DNA of 35,362 nt from Entrophospora sp. SA101 (lineage: Eukaryota > Glomeromycota > Glomeromycetes > Entrophosporales > Entrophosporaceae): contig CAUDNR010000160.1 of the NCBI GenBank assembly GCA_958430865.1, forward strand, positions 1 to 35,362. The letters are read 5' to 3'. Below the pieces are notes generated by a model. That model was not told the origin of the DNA. It made no database searches and saw only the letters and a program-made list of their open reading frames with translations. Both the position numbers and the translations under genes were made by a program. Shown here in pieces: positions 10,198-19,690 of this stretch (position 1 is the stretch's first letter; the number at the start of each line of letters is the position of its first letter).

Positions 10198-11945
10198 ACT
10201 GTCCTGTCAAAAAGTGGTCAGTTTTCATTCTGAAGATTACATATATAAAATTCGATTTTATGATTATTTTGAAAAATTTAAAATACATTTTAAAATTCTA
10301 CATGTGTGATAATCTAAAATCTTTTATTGCGCGATTCTATTTCTTTTTTTAAAAAAAAATTCCTAACCAGAAGATTTTAATCCATTCTCGCATGGACTAA
10401 TTTTGTCATGCAGTTTAAAGATCTAAATTTATATGTAAATAATTCAAAATGACATTTTCTCTGAAAGTTGATTTAATAAGAAGATACAATAGACAGAATG
10501 TTTATTAGGATGACTTAAAAAGATACTGCTAAGAATTCTCGGTGAAATTTCAATTCCTCCGATCTCTATTACTATTACCAAAAGCTGAGAAAATTGGCGT
10601 ATTATCACATGATTTATATATTTGGAACCTTGCATGTGGTTTTTTTAAAAATAGCTCTATTATTGGCTGAGTTCTATTCTTTTTTAGTTCATATTTTACT
10701 ATTATTCTAAATTTAGACTCGTGTGTTATCGCGTAAAAAAATATTTTTATGTAGAAATGGCGAGATTCGTTTTTAAATCCATACTTGATATCTCAAAATC
10801 ACCTAATGAAACATTTCACAGTTTTCTTTATCAGGAAAGCATTTCTGTATTTTTTGGGGGTATTGCAAATATATAATTTGATTTTTTTCAATTTCAGAGC
10901 CCAGATTTGCTAAACCTTACATAATGATTAACTATTTATTTGTTTTGGAATAAATTAAATTATGATAAAAAAATTTTTTTTAGAAATATCCTTTTTTTGA
11001 ATGAAATATGCAATTTACAAATATTCATTCAAATAGCATACTGGATCCATGAATTTAATTTGATGGTTGAATACGTTAATAAATATGTAAATAATTTACT
11101 AGAAAAATCAAAAGGTATTGTTTAGGGTGAAATATTTAAAAACACAATAAAAAAAGGATGAAAGAAACGAGTTTTAAAAGTTGACAATTTCCAATTGGTT
11201 GCCTACAAACGAAGTTTTAAATGATTCAATTTTGGCATGAGGTACACGAGATTTGTCCACTTTGTGCAGTTTTTTGATTATTTCAAAGAAGAATTGCAAA
11301 ACCATTTTTAAACACCACAAAATCGTGACGCGTTGGAGCAATGATTTTATTTCAGATGAAAAACTATGATAGCCATTGCAAATTTTTACGTAAAACCCCT
11401 TTCGCTTAGTACGTAAGTCATGCCTATTTGAATTTCAATGACAAAGTGCAGTAAATGAAGAATCCAGATATATATATACACTATGGGTGGCCAAAATGGA
11501 ACCTTTATGCAAATTTTGTAATCCCCGTCTGACCAAACCAAAGGAATTAAAATAAAAATATTTTAAAAGCAGAGGGTACCAAATTAACTAATAGAGTGGG
11601 CGAATTTCAAGTTTTTTAAAATTTATCACGTATACAATTTTAGCCAATAAAATTTAAGAAAATCTTTGTGATACGAATGGGAAATATCACGTGGAAATAT
11701 TTTTAATCGACGAAAATTTTACCTTACCACATATTAATACTAACAAAAAAAAATCCGGCTGCAACGAATTACTCCTTTGACCATTTTTGGTATCCAATAA
11801 TAGTTTAAAAATAGCAATATTTGTTGATTATTGGCTTTAATTCTTCCAAAAAAACAAATTGTAGTTTTGAAGCCAAAGCATTTCTCTACATATATCATGT
11901 CACTATGAAATTAAAGCTCAAAATTATACGAGTTTGTCACACGTA
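10198..11945. mobile_element. Possible badly decayed Tc1/mariner-type region
   Basis: At 10198 the sequence CTGTCCTGTCAAAAAGTGGT, preceded by TA, looks like the outer end of a Tc1/mariner-type inverted repeat. About 1.1 kb downstream (11299-11366, plus strand) a fragment reads KTIFKHHKIVTRWSNDFISD followed by EK. This resembles the W..V.FSDE block containing an Asp of the DDE triad in Tc1-like transposases. Everything between and beyond is full of stops, and I could not find a convincing right end. If real, it is an old relic with no active enzyme. Confidence 0.25.
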
Positions 11946-12150
11946 GGGATGGGGACGGTTTATGTCACGTCCGGCGACGAATAATATTTTTATAATTGAT
12001 CCGTGACGATTAATTACTAAATTATAAGTGACAATTAATTTGTCTTGTTTTGGCAATATAAATGTCACCTGTAATTTAGTATATTAATCGTCACGTATCA
12101 ATTATAAAAATATTATTCGTCGCCGGACGAGACATAAACCGTCACATCCC
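11946..12150. mobile_element. Foldback MITE, 205 bp, flanked by TA
   Basis: The element is almost entirely two arms of about 90 bp in inverted orientation. The left arm runs from GGGATGGGGACGGTTTATGT through CGTCCGGCGACGAATAATAT; the right arm is its near-perfect complement, ending ACATAAACCGTCACATCCC. The loop around 12040-12060 is short. TA dinucleotides sit at 11944-11945 and 12151-12152, which fits a Tc1/mariner (Stowaway-like) element duplicating TA. It has no coding capacity and would depend on a transposase supplied elsewhere. Arm identity is high by eye, so it is younger than most repeats here. The ends could also be read as TAGGG…CCCTA, a hAT-like end, but no 8-bp duplication is present. 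Confidence 0.85.
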
Positions 12151-12152
12151 TA

Positions 12153-12625
12153 AAGATCGTGATCAAAAAATTATTTTGTGTTACTACTACTAAAGAATAC
12201 TTTGACCGTTTAAGGGATAATGCTGCCTTGACATCTTGTAATTATAATAATATAATATTAGTATTATTATTACGATTATGCAAAGCAAAATATTATCAAT
12301 GAAATCTTGTAATTACACAGCAAGATTTGCTCCGTGTTTTGATTCCAATTAAAATATTTATAAGCTAAAATAAAAGACACATCATACAAATAAAAAAAGT
12401 ATCACTGGTTAGTTATTAACACGTTTCTTTAGGAGACCCAAACCAAATCAGACAACAACAATCATGTTTGTCACCTTGGACTCTGTCAAAAAATGTATTA
12501 TTTTTTGTTTTTCCAAAAAAAAATCAATTTGCATCTATCCTCCTAAAAAAAAAACCAATAGGATAAATGATTAATGTGTACACATTGATCAAATCACAAA
12601 CTTCTTTTATTTTATTTTATTAAAA
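12153..12625. promoter_or_regulatory. Upstream region of the broken gene at 12.6 kb
   Basis: AT-rich, no exon visible. A TTTTATTTTATTTTATT run lies directly upstream of the ATG at 12626. No distinct promoter motif can be singled out. Confidence 0.3.
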
Positions 12626-14835
12626 ATGTCATCAAACAGATTCAAAAATACCAATAAAAGAAGGGCAGAAAAAGAATTAGTTGAAAGAGGGTAAGTGTTT
12701 TAAGGGTGGTGGTGGTTATTGCCTGCCACTCATCATTACTCTAGTTAAAATAAAATTTTTTAATTTTTTTTGTTATTCCATATTATTCATTTTCTTATAT
12801 ATATATATCCAACCAAAAACTTAAAAAAGAAAATGTGATGTTGATAAAGAAAATTTGGAAATAAATGGAAGTTCAGGTAGCAACAACAATATAAAATCGG
12901 TGGAGTTGGAAGAGTTAGAGCTTAACAATGAGATAATTATTGGAGAAAATGAGATTTCAGATTTTTATCTGCTAAATGATGTAGAAACAAATATCAATGA
13001 GGCAGAACCCAGTAGTGTGTCTATTGTACAAAAATATCCAAATGTAGATGGCCTGAAAGATAATTGGCTTTTACCTTCAGGAAGATCAATAAGAAATATA
13101 ATTTATGGACAAAAGAATCTTCACAAATTGCAGTAAGTTGCAGATTTATATTTTCTTTTATCTCACCTTCCAATTTCACATATACAATTGTTATTTGTTA
13201 TATCTTTAGTCCATCACATTTTGGAATAATACATATTGGTGTCAATGTTTGTAATCTTGAATGGATAGAGGATGAAGATTGGATCTATTTGAATTCAAGT
13301 GTTGAATTCCCATGCTTTAAATTATCTTCTAACACAGAAGAATTACTAATTTTACTTTTAAAGACTGTAAGTGTAACTGATATTGTTATTTTTTTTTAAT
13401 AAAATTTTATTAACAAATGTTAATGATAGGACTCTTTAACTGAATATAAGAAAATCATTTGTGAAGCAAAATACAAAAATGACATTGATACTGGAATGGA
13501 ATTTATTACGGATGTTCTTTGGTGGTTGCAAGTGTCCTAACAATAATTCATTAGAATTAATCTCTGATATTTTTCATTTATTTATTATTTATTGATTAAT
13601 TTTGATCAATTTTGAAGTGCAAGTAATGTATTTAATACAGCATCTGCTTTTCATGATATACATAAAAATGAGGCACTTTTAGGATCATCAATGATTCACC
13701 CAATATTACAGTACCTCATGAATACAACTGACCATGTTACTTATATTCCATATGTTAATATAGAATTATATTTTGATTTACATTTTATTTTTCTTGAAAG
13801 CTTTAAAAACCTTTTTTTCAAACAAATAAAGTAGTGGTGAAATTCATCTAAAAGCAAATGCTAATCAAAGATTATTGAGGTGTAATTTAAAACCTGAAGA
13901 TGACAAACCTTTAGGTATGAAGGTGGATGGTTTATTTCATACTCCAGGAAATAAAGGACTTGAAATTGGAATGGTTGAGTTATCAAGTGGTTACTTAACT
14001 TCAGATATGCCTAGATATATAAAAGACCATGTTAAAGGTTATTGGGGGTGTCATGATATTCTCAATGATATTGTGAAAAAATGCAATTGTGGAGATCATA
14101 AAATTTTGAGAAATTTACTTATGTAGTTCTTTCACATACATGGTAAGTTGATAAATAAACTCAGTATTTTAATTTTATATGGTAAATAATTTATTTTTTT
14201 TTATGCATACAGGTCAAGGGGTGCAGGTGTGGAGAATGGATCTGCCAGTTTCAAAAGTTTACAGAATGTTTTTAATTGGTACATTTTGTTTGCCAATTAA
14301 TTGGGATGAGCATTATTAATATACATGCAGCCCAAATTGGTTTGGTGATTTTGATGGTAGAAAGTAGAAATTAATTACAGCACTCACTATTAAAAGCATA
14401 AGTTTATGACATGTGTAACCCCCTTTATGACAGTGTCAAAATACTTTGGGTTACATGTATAATTATGAATTAGTGCATGCATTAAGAATTTTATGGAATT
14501 TGGGGTAAGTAAAATTTGAATGCATTCCTTATATTAAAAAGTCTTATTCTAATTATTTTTTACAGAGAGGCTTAGATAATTCCTTTTGGTTACTTGAAGA
14601 ATTTAAGAAATCGCATTGGCAAAATACAGCATTGCATTCACAATTATCAATATTGAAAGACTACATCAGTGATGTAAACAAGGGTTCACCATTAAATCCA
14701 ACCGGAAAAAGAGCTCAAACAATAAATCCTTATTCTCTTACACCTAATGATCATGATGATAGTAATGATAATGATCCACCTTCGCCATCTTCATCAAGGT
14801 ATTCTGGATACCCTTGCCCATTGACTTCTGATTAA
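12626..14835 (+). pseudogene. Broken multi-exon gene, PD-(D/E)XK-like family typical of AM fungi
   Basis: Supported exons: 12626-12690, 12830-13132 and 13210-13366 (the GT..AG joins keep the frame), then 13430 to about 13530. Two or three less certain exons follow to 14142, then 14213-14319 and a last exon to 14835. Exon 1 is basic (MSSNRFKNTNKRRAEKELVE). Exon 2 is acidic and ends in WLLPSGRSIRNIIYGQK. The exon around 13832-14142 carries MKVDGLF…LEIGMVELSSGY, a pattern like the D…E-x-S/K core of PD-(D/E)XK nucleases, then YIKDHVKGYWGCHDIL. The next exon reads VQVWRMDLPVSKVYRMF and LPINWDEHY; I believe this resembles a family expanded in Rhizophagus-type genomes. An in-frame TAG at 14124-14126 separates them, and the frame breaks again after 14319. 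The last exon ends in a Ser/Pro/Asp-rich tail. Likely a decayed family member; the nuclease link is inference. Confidence 0.65.
14395..14500. repeat. Imperfect foldback inside the broken gene
   Basis: GACATGTGTAACCCCCTTT near 14408 is answered by ACTTTGGGTTACATGTAT near 14447, and weaker complementarity continues outward (GCACTCACTATTAAAAG…AATTATGAATTAGTGC). It shares the GTAACCCC core with the 15.3-kb MITE, so it may be an older relative that inserted in the gene and helped break it. Confidence 0.4.
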
Positions 14836-15308
14836 ATATGAAATTAAAGTTTTTATTTACCAGCTTGATAGAATTTGTGTATACATTGGATTTATATTTT
14901 GTAGTACCATTCTAATGTGGTCATTGAATGAGAAATATAAAATATCTTGTAAAAATTTATTATTTGGTGATCATAAGCATCTGATTTGGGTATAGGAAAA
15001 ATCAATAAAGTATTCCATAATTGTAATAATCATTATTAAATTGCATGATCTGCAATGTTTTTATCATGTATTTTATTTTTTATTTTTACTGCATCAATAA
15101 GCTGGCCTTGGTGGCCGATTTATCATAAACAATGATGTTTATTTTACACATATATTTTGCTGTTATCAGTGATATATTGATATTGATGTTACATAGTTCA
15201 GGGATTTTTATCATGTAAATTATATATTTATGATAAAGAATTGAATATATCTGCACTTATATACAACAATGGCAGATACACAATCTACAATTATTTCATT
15301 AAGAGAAT
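14836..15308. other. Gene-free 3' flank of the broken gene
   Basis: AT-rich, with no exon seen. The word TTTTTATCATGTA occurs twice (about 15059 and 15207), and a short TTTATCATAAACAATGATGTT foldback lies near 15119. Otherwise featureless. Confidence 0.4.
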
Positions 15309-15316
15309 TAAATACC

Positions 15317-15463
15317 TAGTGATCACAATCATCATATATATTCATTAAGGGGGTTACACTTATCAAAAATCCAAAAATCCCTTAAAATTATGTGTCAATC
15401 ACTTGATTTTGATAACTGTAACCCCTTAATGAATATTCATGAATATGATGATTGTGATCACTA
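15317..15463. mobile_element. hAT-type foldback MITE, 147 bp, with perfect 8-bp target site duplication
   Basis: The element begins TAGTGATCACAATCATC and ends GATGATTGTGATCACTA, an exact terminal inverted repeat. Complementarity continues inward (TTCATTAAGGGGGTTACACT versus GTAACCCCTTAATGAA), so nearly the whole element folds back. It is bounded by identical 8-bp direct repeats TAAATACC at 15309-15316 and 15464-15471. An 8-bp duplication plus an end matching YARNG (TAGTG) is the signature of hAT-superfamily transposition. It is non-coding. The intact duplication and ends point to recent insertion. Confidence 0.9.
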
Positions 15464-15475
15464 TAAATACCAAGT

Positions 15476-15800
15476 TTACAGTCAAGGTTAGCAAATTTAG
15501 AAAGAAGTATGCTGAGCTTGAAGTTAAGAATATCAAAGTCAAAACTAAGAAAAAAACCAATCTTATAGATAAACTGGAATACAATGTATCACTAATCACG
15601 GTGCCAAACAATTATAATTTTTTGGTAAAATGGGGGAATTATTCATTGTAAATATTAAAATTTTTTTATCAATTTTAAATTAATAAATGTCACAAGATTA
15701 CATCATCAAAAAAAAAAAACTATTCAAGGAAGAGAACTTGCAAGACAAAGAGTCTAAATCACCAAAAGATAAAGCAGATGATGATTTCTGAATCTAAAAG
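15476..15800 (+). pseudogene. Relic of a Lys/Glu-rich coiled-coil protein
   Basis: The plus strand reads TVKVSKFRKKYAELEVKNIK, then VKTKKKTNLIDKLEYNVSLIT, to a stop at 15649-15651. The heptad-like spacing is typical of coiled coils common in AM-fungal repetitive families. Some 70 bp further on, in shifted frames, come GRELARQR and SPKDKADDDF fragments. The 8-bp-duplication MITE lies immediately upstream and may have interrupted the parent gene. No start or intact frame was found. Confidence 0.35.
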
Positions 15801-16053
15801 AAAAGGAAAGGGTTAGTAATATTATGAGGGAAAGAAATAAGAAAAAGAAGCTTCAACATACTAGTGTGTGTGAGCATGCATATTTATGCTACCTGCAGCC
15901 ACAAATTAGTATATCTTGAACATTTTGTTATGCAGAGAGAGAACATTTTAGAAAGCAGCTATGGTTTATATTTAATCAATCAATGTCTGATGGAACTATT
16001 TTGTGATGAAGAGAAAGATGTAATCTATAAGCCGTAAGCATGTTTGTAGATGT

Positions 16054-16137
16054 TATCTTATGAAGTGATATGCTTAGAGAAAACTTTATATATTAGAAAA
16101 ATTCTATCAGCTATCAATAGCTGATTAACTGTTTAAG
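16054..16137 (+). repeat. Direct repeat, left copy (partner at 17098-17183)
   Basis: The segment GAAGTGATATGCTTAGAGAA followed by AACTTTATATATTAGAAAAA and TATCAGCTATCAATAGC recurs about 1.04 kb downstream with few changes. The pair brackets the tandem array at 16.45-17.0 kb, which suggests a larger duplicated unit or flanking arms of a decayed element. Confidence 0.75.
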
Positions 16138-16451
16138 GGATACCAAGAATTTCAGGTTCAAAATTGTTTAATATCACCATTGTACACCAATACAATTAAC
16201 AAAGCTCTTTATCTTTACACTTATACTTACTATACTACTCAAATGAATATTTGCCATTTTTTTCCCTAGTTTATCTTGTTCAGTAGAGGATAGAACATGT
16301 GTAAGTAATACAATTGGCTGACTTGTTGATAAATTCATTTTATTTTTATTATCATTTCTTATATATTTATCAATTTGACCTTATTGATATTAATTAGATT
16401 TGTTGATCAACTGATATCAAATATTCCATTGAAGTATGTTGTTATTAATAC

Positions 16452-17000
16452 AAATAATAGAAAGCAAACTTATTTAAAAACAATAAAGAAAATTATATTA
16501 ATTCTCCTGTAAATTATTTCCCAAGACTTAATGATGAGAGGAGAAATTACATGGTCAAGTTTAAATAGCTCAATATTAACAACTTGCTTTTGCTGTGATC
16601 TAATTTCCTGTTCACCACAAGAAATCAATTTATTTGAAGTATCTTTAATAAATTATAAATAATAGAAAACAAAATTATTTAGAAACAATAAAGAAAATTA
16701 TTTCAACTCTCTTGTAAATTATTTCCTGGTGTTTAATGATGACAGAAAAATTGTGGTCAAATTCTGAATAGTTCAACTTACAACTTGTCCTTGTTGTCTG
16801 TGATCTAATTTCCCTCCCACTACAAGAAATCAACTTATTTGAATATTATTAATACAATCCTTAATATAACTTGTAAATATAGAAAATAAATTTTATTTAG
16901 AAAAAATAAAGAAAGTTATTCTAACTCACTGCAAATTATTTTCCAGGACTTAATGATGATGGGAGAAATTAACTCAGTTTTGGGTAGTTCCAGAGATTAT
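16452..17000 (+). repeat. Tandem array, about 2.6 copies of a 205-218-bp unit
   Basis: Units start at about 16452, 16657 and 16875, each with AAATA.TAGAAA..AAA.TT, then AATAAAGAAA.TTAT, CTGTAAATTATTTCC or a variant, TTAATGATGA, GTGATCTAATTTCC and ACAAGAAATCAA. The third unit is cut short near 17000. Divergence is about 15-25% by eye. No open frame is conserved across the units, so the repeat is non-coding. Confidence 0.8.
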
Positions 17001-17097
17001 GCATACAGCCCAAACTATCTATTATGACTTTTGACATGCCATAATGTCATAATTAGGTCGTAATAATCTAAGGAAAGAAGAGATCATTTTCACATTA

Positions 17098-17183
17098 GGA
17101 AGTGATATGCTTAGAGAAAATTTTATATATCAGAAAAATTTTATCAGCTATCATATCAATAGCCAATTAACCATTTAAGCAAT
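17098..17183 (+). repeat. Direct repeat, right copy (partner at 16054-16137)
   Basis: GAAGTGATATGCTTAGAGAA, then AATTTTATATATCAGAAAAA and TATCAGCTATCATATCAATA, match the left copy with small substitutions and a short insertion. Confidence 0.75.
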
Positions 17184-17369
17184 AGTGAATGATCATTGCC
17201 AAATTCAAAATGCCAAATAGCTTTTCATAGTAGCTGAAATTAATTTTAATAGTGGCCAAAAATTGTATCCAAAATTATTTGAATCCCTTTATTCAATAGC
17301 CAAAACTCTGGTTAGTTTTTTTATGATAATTAATATTGCAAGCATGCAATTCTAAATACAGCTCATGGC

Positions 17370-17695
17370 GTGTCCAATAAGTATATAAGATGAAATAAAT
17401 ATAAAACATCCAATATGTATGCAATCTCCTTTAGCTTATAGCTCAAAGGTTCCTAATCCCTATACTAACAATACTTTCCTCTAGTATTGCCAGCACACAG
17501 CCTAACTTATCCTTTGCACAATTCCTAATACTAACAGTGCTAATGCTAAACACTGTTGGCACACAGCCTAAGATAAAATAAAAAGAATATATAAAAGAAA
17601 TATTTACTACTATACCACTTGAGGCATCCCTACAAGCAACATAGAACAATCAAATGGGGGGGTTCTAACTAATGATTAGTAGGCAGACCACTAAC
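17370..17695 (-). mobile_element. Candidate solo LTR-like element related to the right-edge copy
   Basis: On the minus strand the order is TAATCATTAG, AGAACCC, about 110 bp later two units each ending TTAGGCTGTGTG (roughly 17508-17519 and 17562-17573 on the plus strand as CACACAGCCTAA), then TGAGCTATAAGC and GATTGCATAC. The same order and spacing occurs at 34886-35185. The two TTAGGCTGTGTG units are themselves a local duplication, each carrying a different small hairpin (CAATACT/AGTATTG; ACAGTG/CACTGT). Ends are not sharp here and no target duplication was found, so boundaries are approximate. Confidence 0.35.
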
Positions 17696-17699
17696 CATC

Positions 17700-19690
17700 A
17701 GAGAGGATCATGGAACAATTCACAATGGCTTTTCCTGTTAACTATGCAAAATTTGTAATAAGATAAAATATGTTTATTTAATTATTAACAACCAGGGGGG
17801 AGAAGAAAATTTTTTTTCAATTATTATGAATGTTATCAACATAATGATTCTCGCTTGGTCTAAAACCATGCCTTTTTATACCTCTTGAGGTATTACAAAT
17901 AACATGAGTTCTACTCTATTTTATCCAATAAAATATGCTTTTTAATCCTATTTTCTATATTACTAGCTTACTAATTGCTAATTACTAATGCTACTAATTA
18001 TTTTGGTTGATGAATAATACAAATAATTTGATTAATAATTTGAAGTAAATAATTATGTCATAAAAATAAGTTAAGTATATATATATAGAAATGATGTAAT
18101 GATCTACATGTATAATGTGACGCAATATGTGGCGCAACCATTACAATAAATATAGAAAGATGATCGTTAATCGTGATGTAATATTTAGCATATCACATGA
18201 CGACCATATTAAGTTCGTTCTAATTGGTCTATATTAACGGGCAATTGGTTGGTCCACGGTTTACAATCTCACAATATAAAGAATATGAAAAGCAGAATGT
18301 GACCAAACTATTTGGCAAAAACAATTTTGGCTGACATGTATGATCTACATAATAAAATTTATGCATTTTTTTAAAGATATATTTTAAATTTGAACAAATT
18401 TGTTGTTTCTCTGTTCTTTCTGATCAGCCAATAAAAATTAGGTTTGGGCATGTAACAAGGAACAGAAAACAGGAGTGGAACAACTTTGAACACCCTTTAT
18501 ATTATTATTATGATTTGTTTGGAAAATAGTCCATTGCCATGCTAAATATGGTTAAAATGTTACACCAATTGACCCAATTGACTGGTAACATGACTGATCC
18601 TGTTGTCAATGATTTAGTATATAATGAGCAGGGAGGGTCTTTAGAGAACTTACTTAAAATGGAAAAGGGCATAAACTTTTTATGTCAAACAATTACAATT
18701 TAACTCTTGCATGACTTATAATAAAAATTTCCTGCTATACTCAAAATAGTCACACCACCTCTTAAAAGTCTTTACCAAAATTTTCATATAACTTCAGCAA
18801 AAAACTTCATCAAAATCAGATGTTACCTCAATTATAATAATCTGGGGTCCTAGCAGGGCACAGGTATTGTGTACTGTACAACTTTTTCAAAATTGTTCAT
18901 TTTTAGATTGTACAGTACAGAAATACAAAAGTGTATAGTACAAAATGTCTATACTCATTGTTTTTTGAGTCTTCAGGTATATACAAACTTCTTGTACTTT
19001 TTCATCAGCATAAGTTGACTTAAAACTTTTGCAATTAGTAAAGGTGGTTGTTGCTTTGTTGGTAGTAAAGTATCCAGATGTTATGGTTAGATCTATATTT
19101 TGCATATACAGCAAATTCAAGCAGCTCTTGAATTTTGAATTATTTGAATCATTCCTAATAAAACAAAGAAATCACAATTATGATTTTTCCTATATAACTG
19201 GTAATTATGATAAAGTTTTCCTCAATTTTCTGCAGATAAACTTTTTTTAATATATAACAATATCTAATATTTTTAAATAAAAATTTCATTGTGAATTTTA
19301 TTTGTTGTAAAATTTATGACCAACCAAATGACCTATGATCATAGGCCATTAAGAACATTAAGGAAAGATGAAGTCACCCATTACTGCCTTCTATAGGTAA
19401 AATGTCATTCAGTAAAGAACTCAAAATCTATATATCTATATATCTACTAATGTATATTATTTCAATTTTTATATTTTTAAAATTAAAACAATTTTGTTTC
19501 ATTGCCATGAAATAATTTGAAGTTACTTTTGCTAAAAAATTCATCTAAATCTAATCATTTATAATTTAAAAAATACTACTGAGAATAGCATTGAAAATCC
19601 TACTATTACTGATAATACCAACAATAATAAAGTTTTATATATTGTATTTTTTTTTTATTAAAATTCTTCACAAATTGATTGATTCAATTC
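17700..19690. other. Gene-free stretch downstream of the SAP gene
   Basis: No convincing exon is visible. It holds a foldback at about 18558-18592 (ATGTTAC…GGTAACAT), an 11-bp inverted repeat at 18873-18920 and scattered AT repeats. The 3' end of the SAP-gene transcript must lie just left of 19691. Confidence 0.4.
18873..18920. repeat. Inverted repeat, 10-11-bp arms
   Basis: GTACTGTACAA is answered by TTGTACAGTAC after a loop of about 26 bases, and a partial third copy (GTATAGTACA) follows at about 18931. It is probably a remnant foldback; no function can be assigned. Confidence 0.6.

Noticed and set aside
17600..17720. tRNA-like A box (TGGTTAGTGGT) and B-box-like GTTAGAACCCCCC on the minus strand
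   Set aside because: No cloverleaf can be drawn: the T-stem does not pair and there is no acceptor stem. The segment is better explained as the start of an LTR-like unit.
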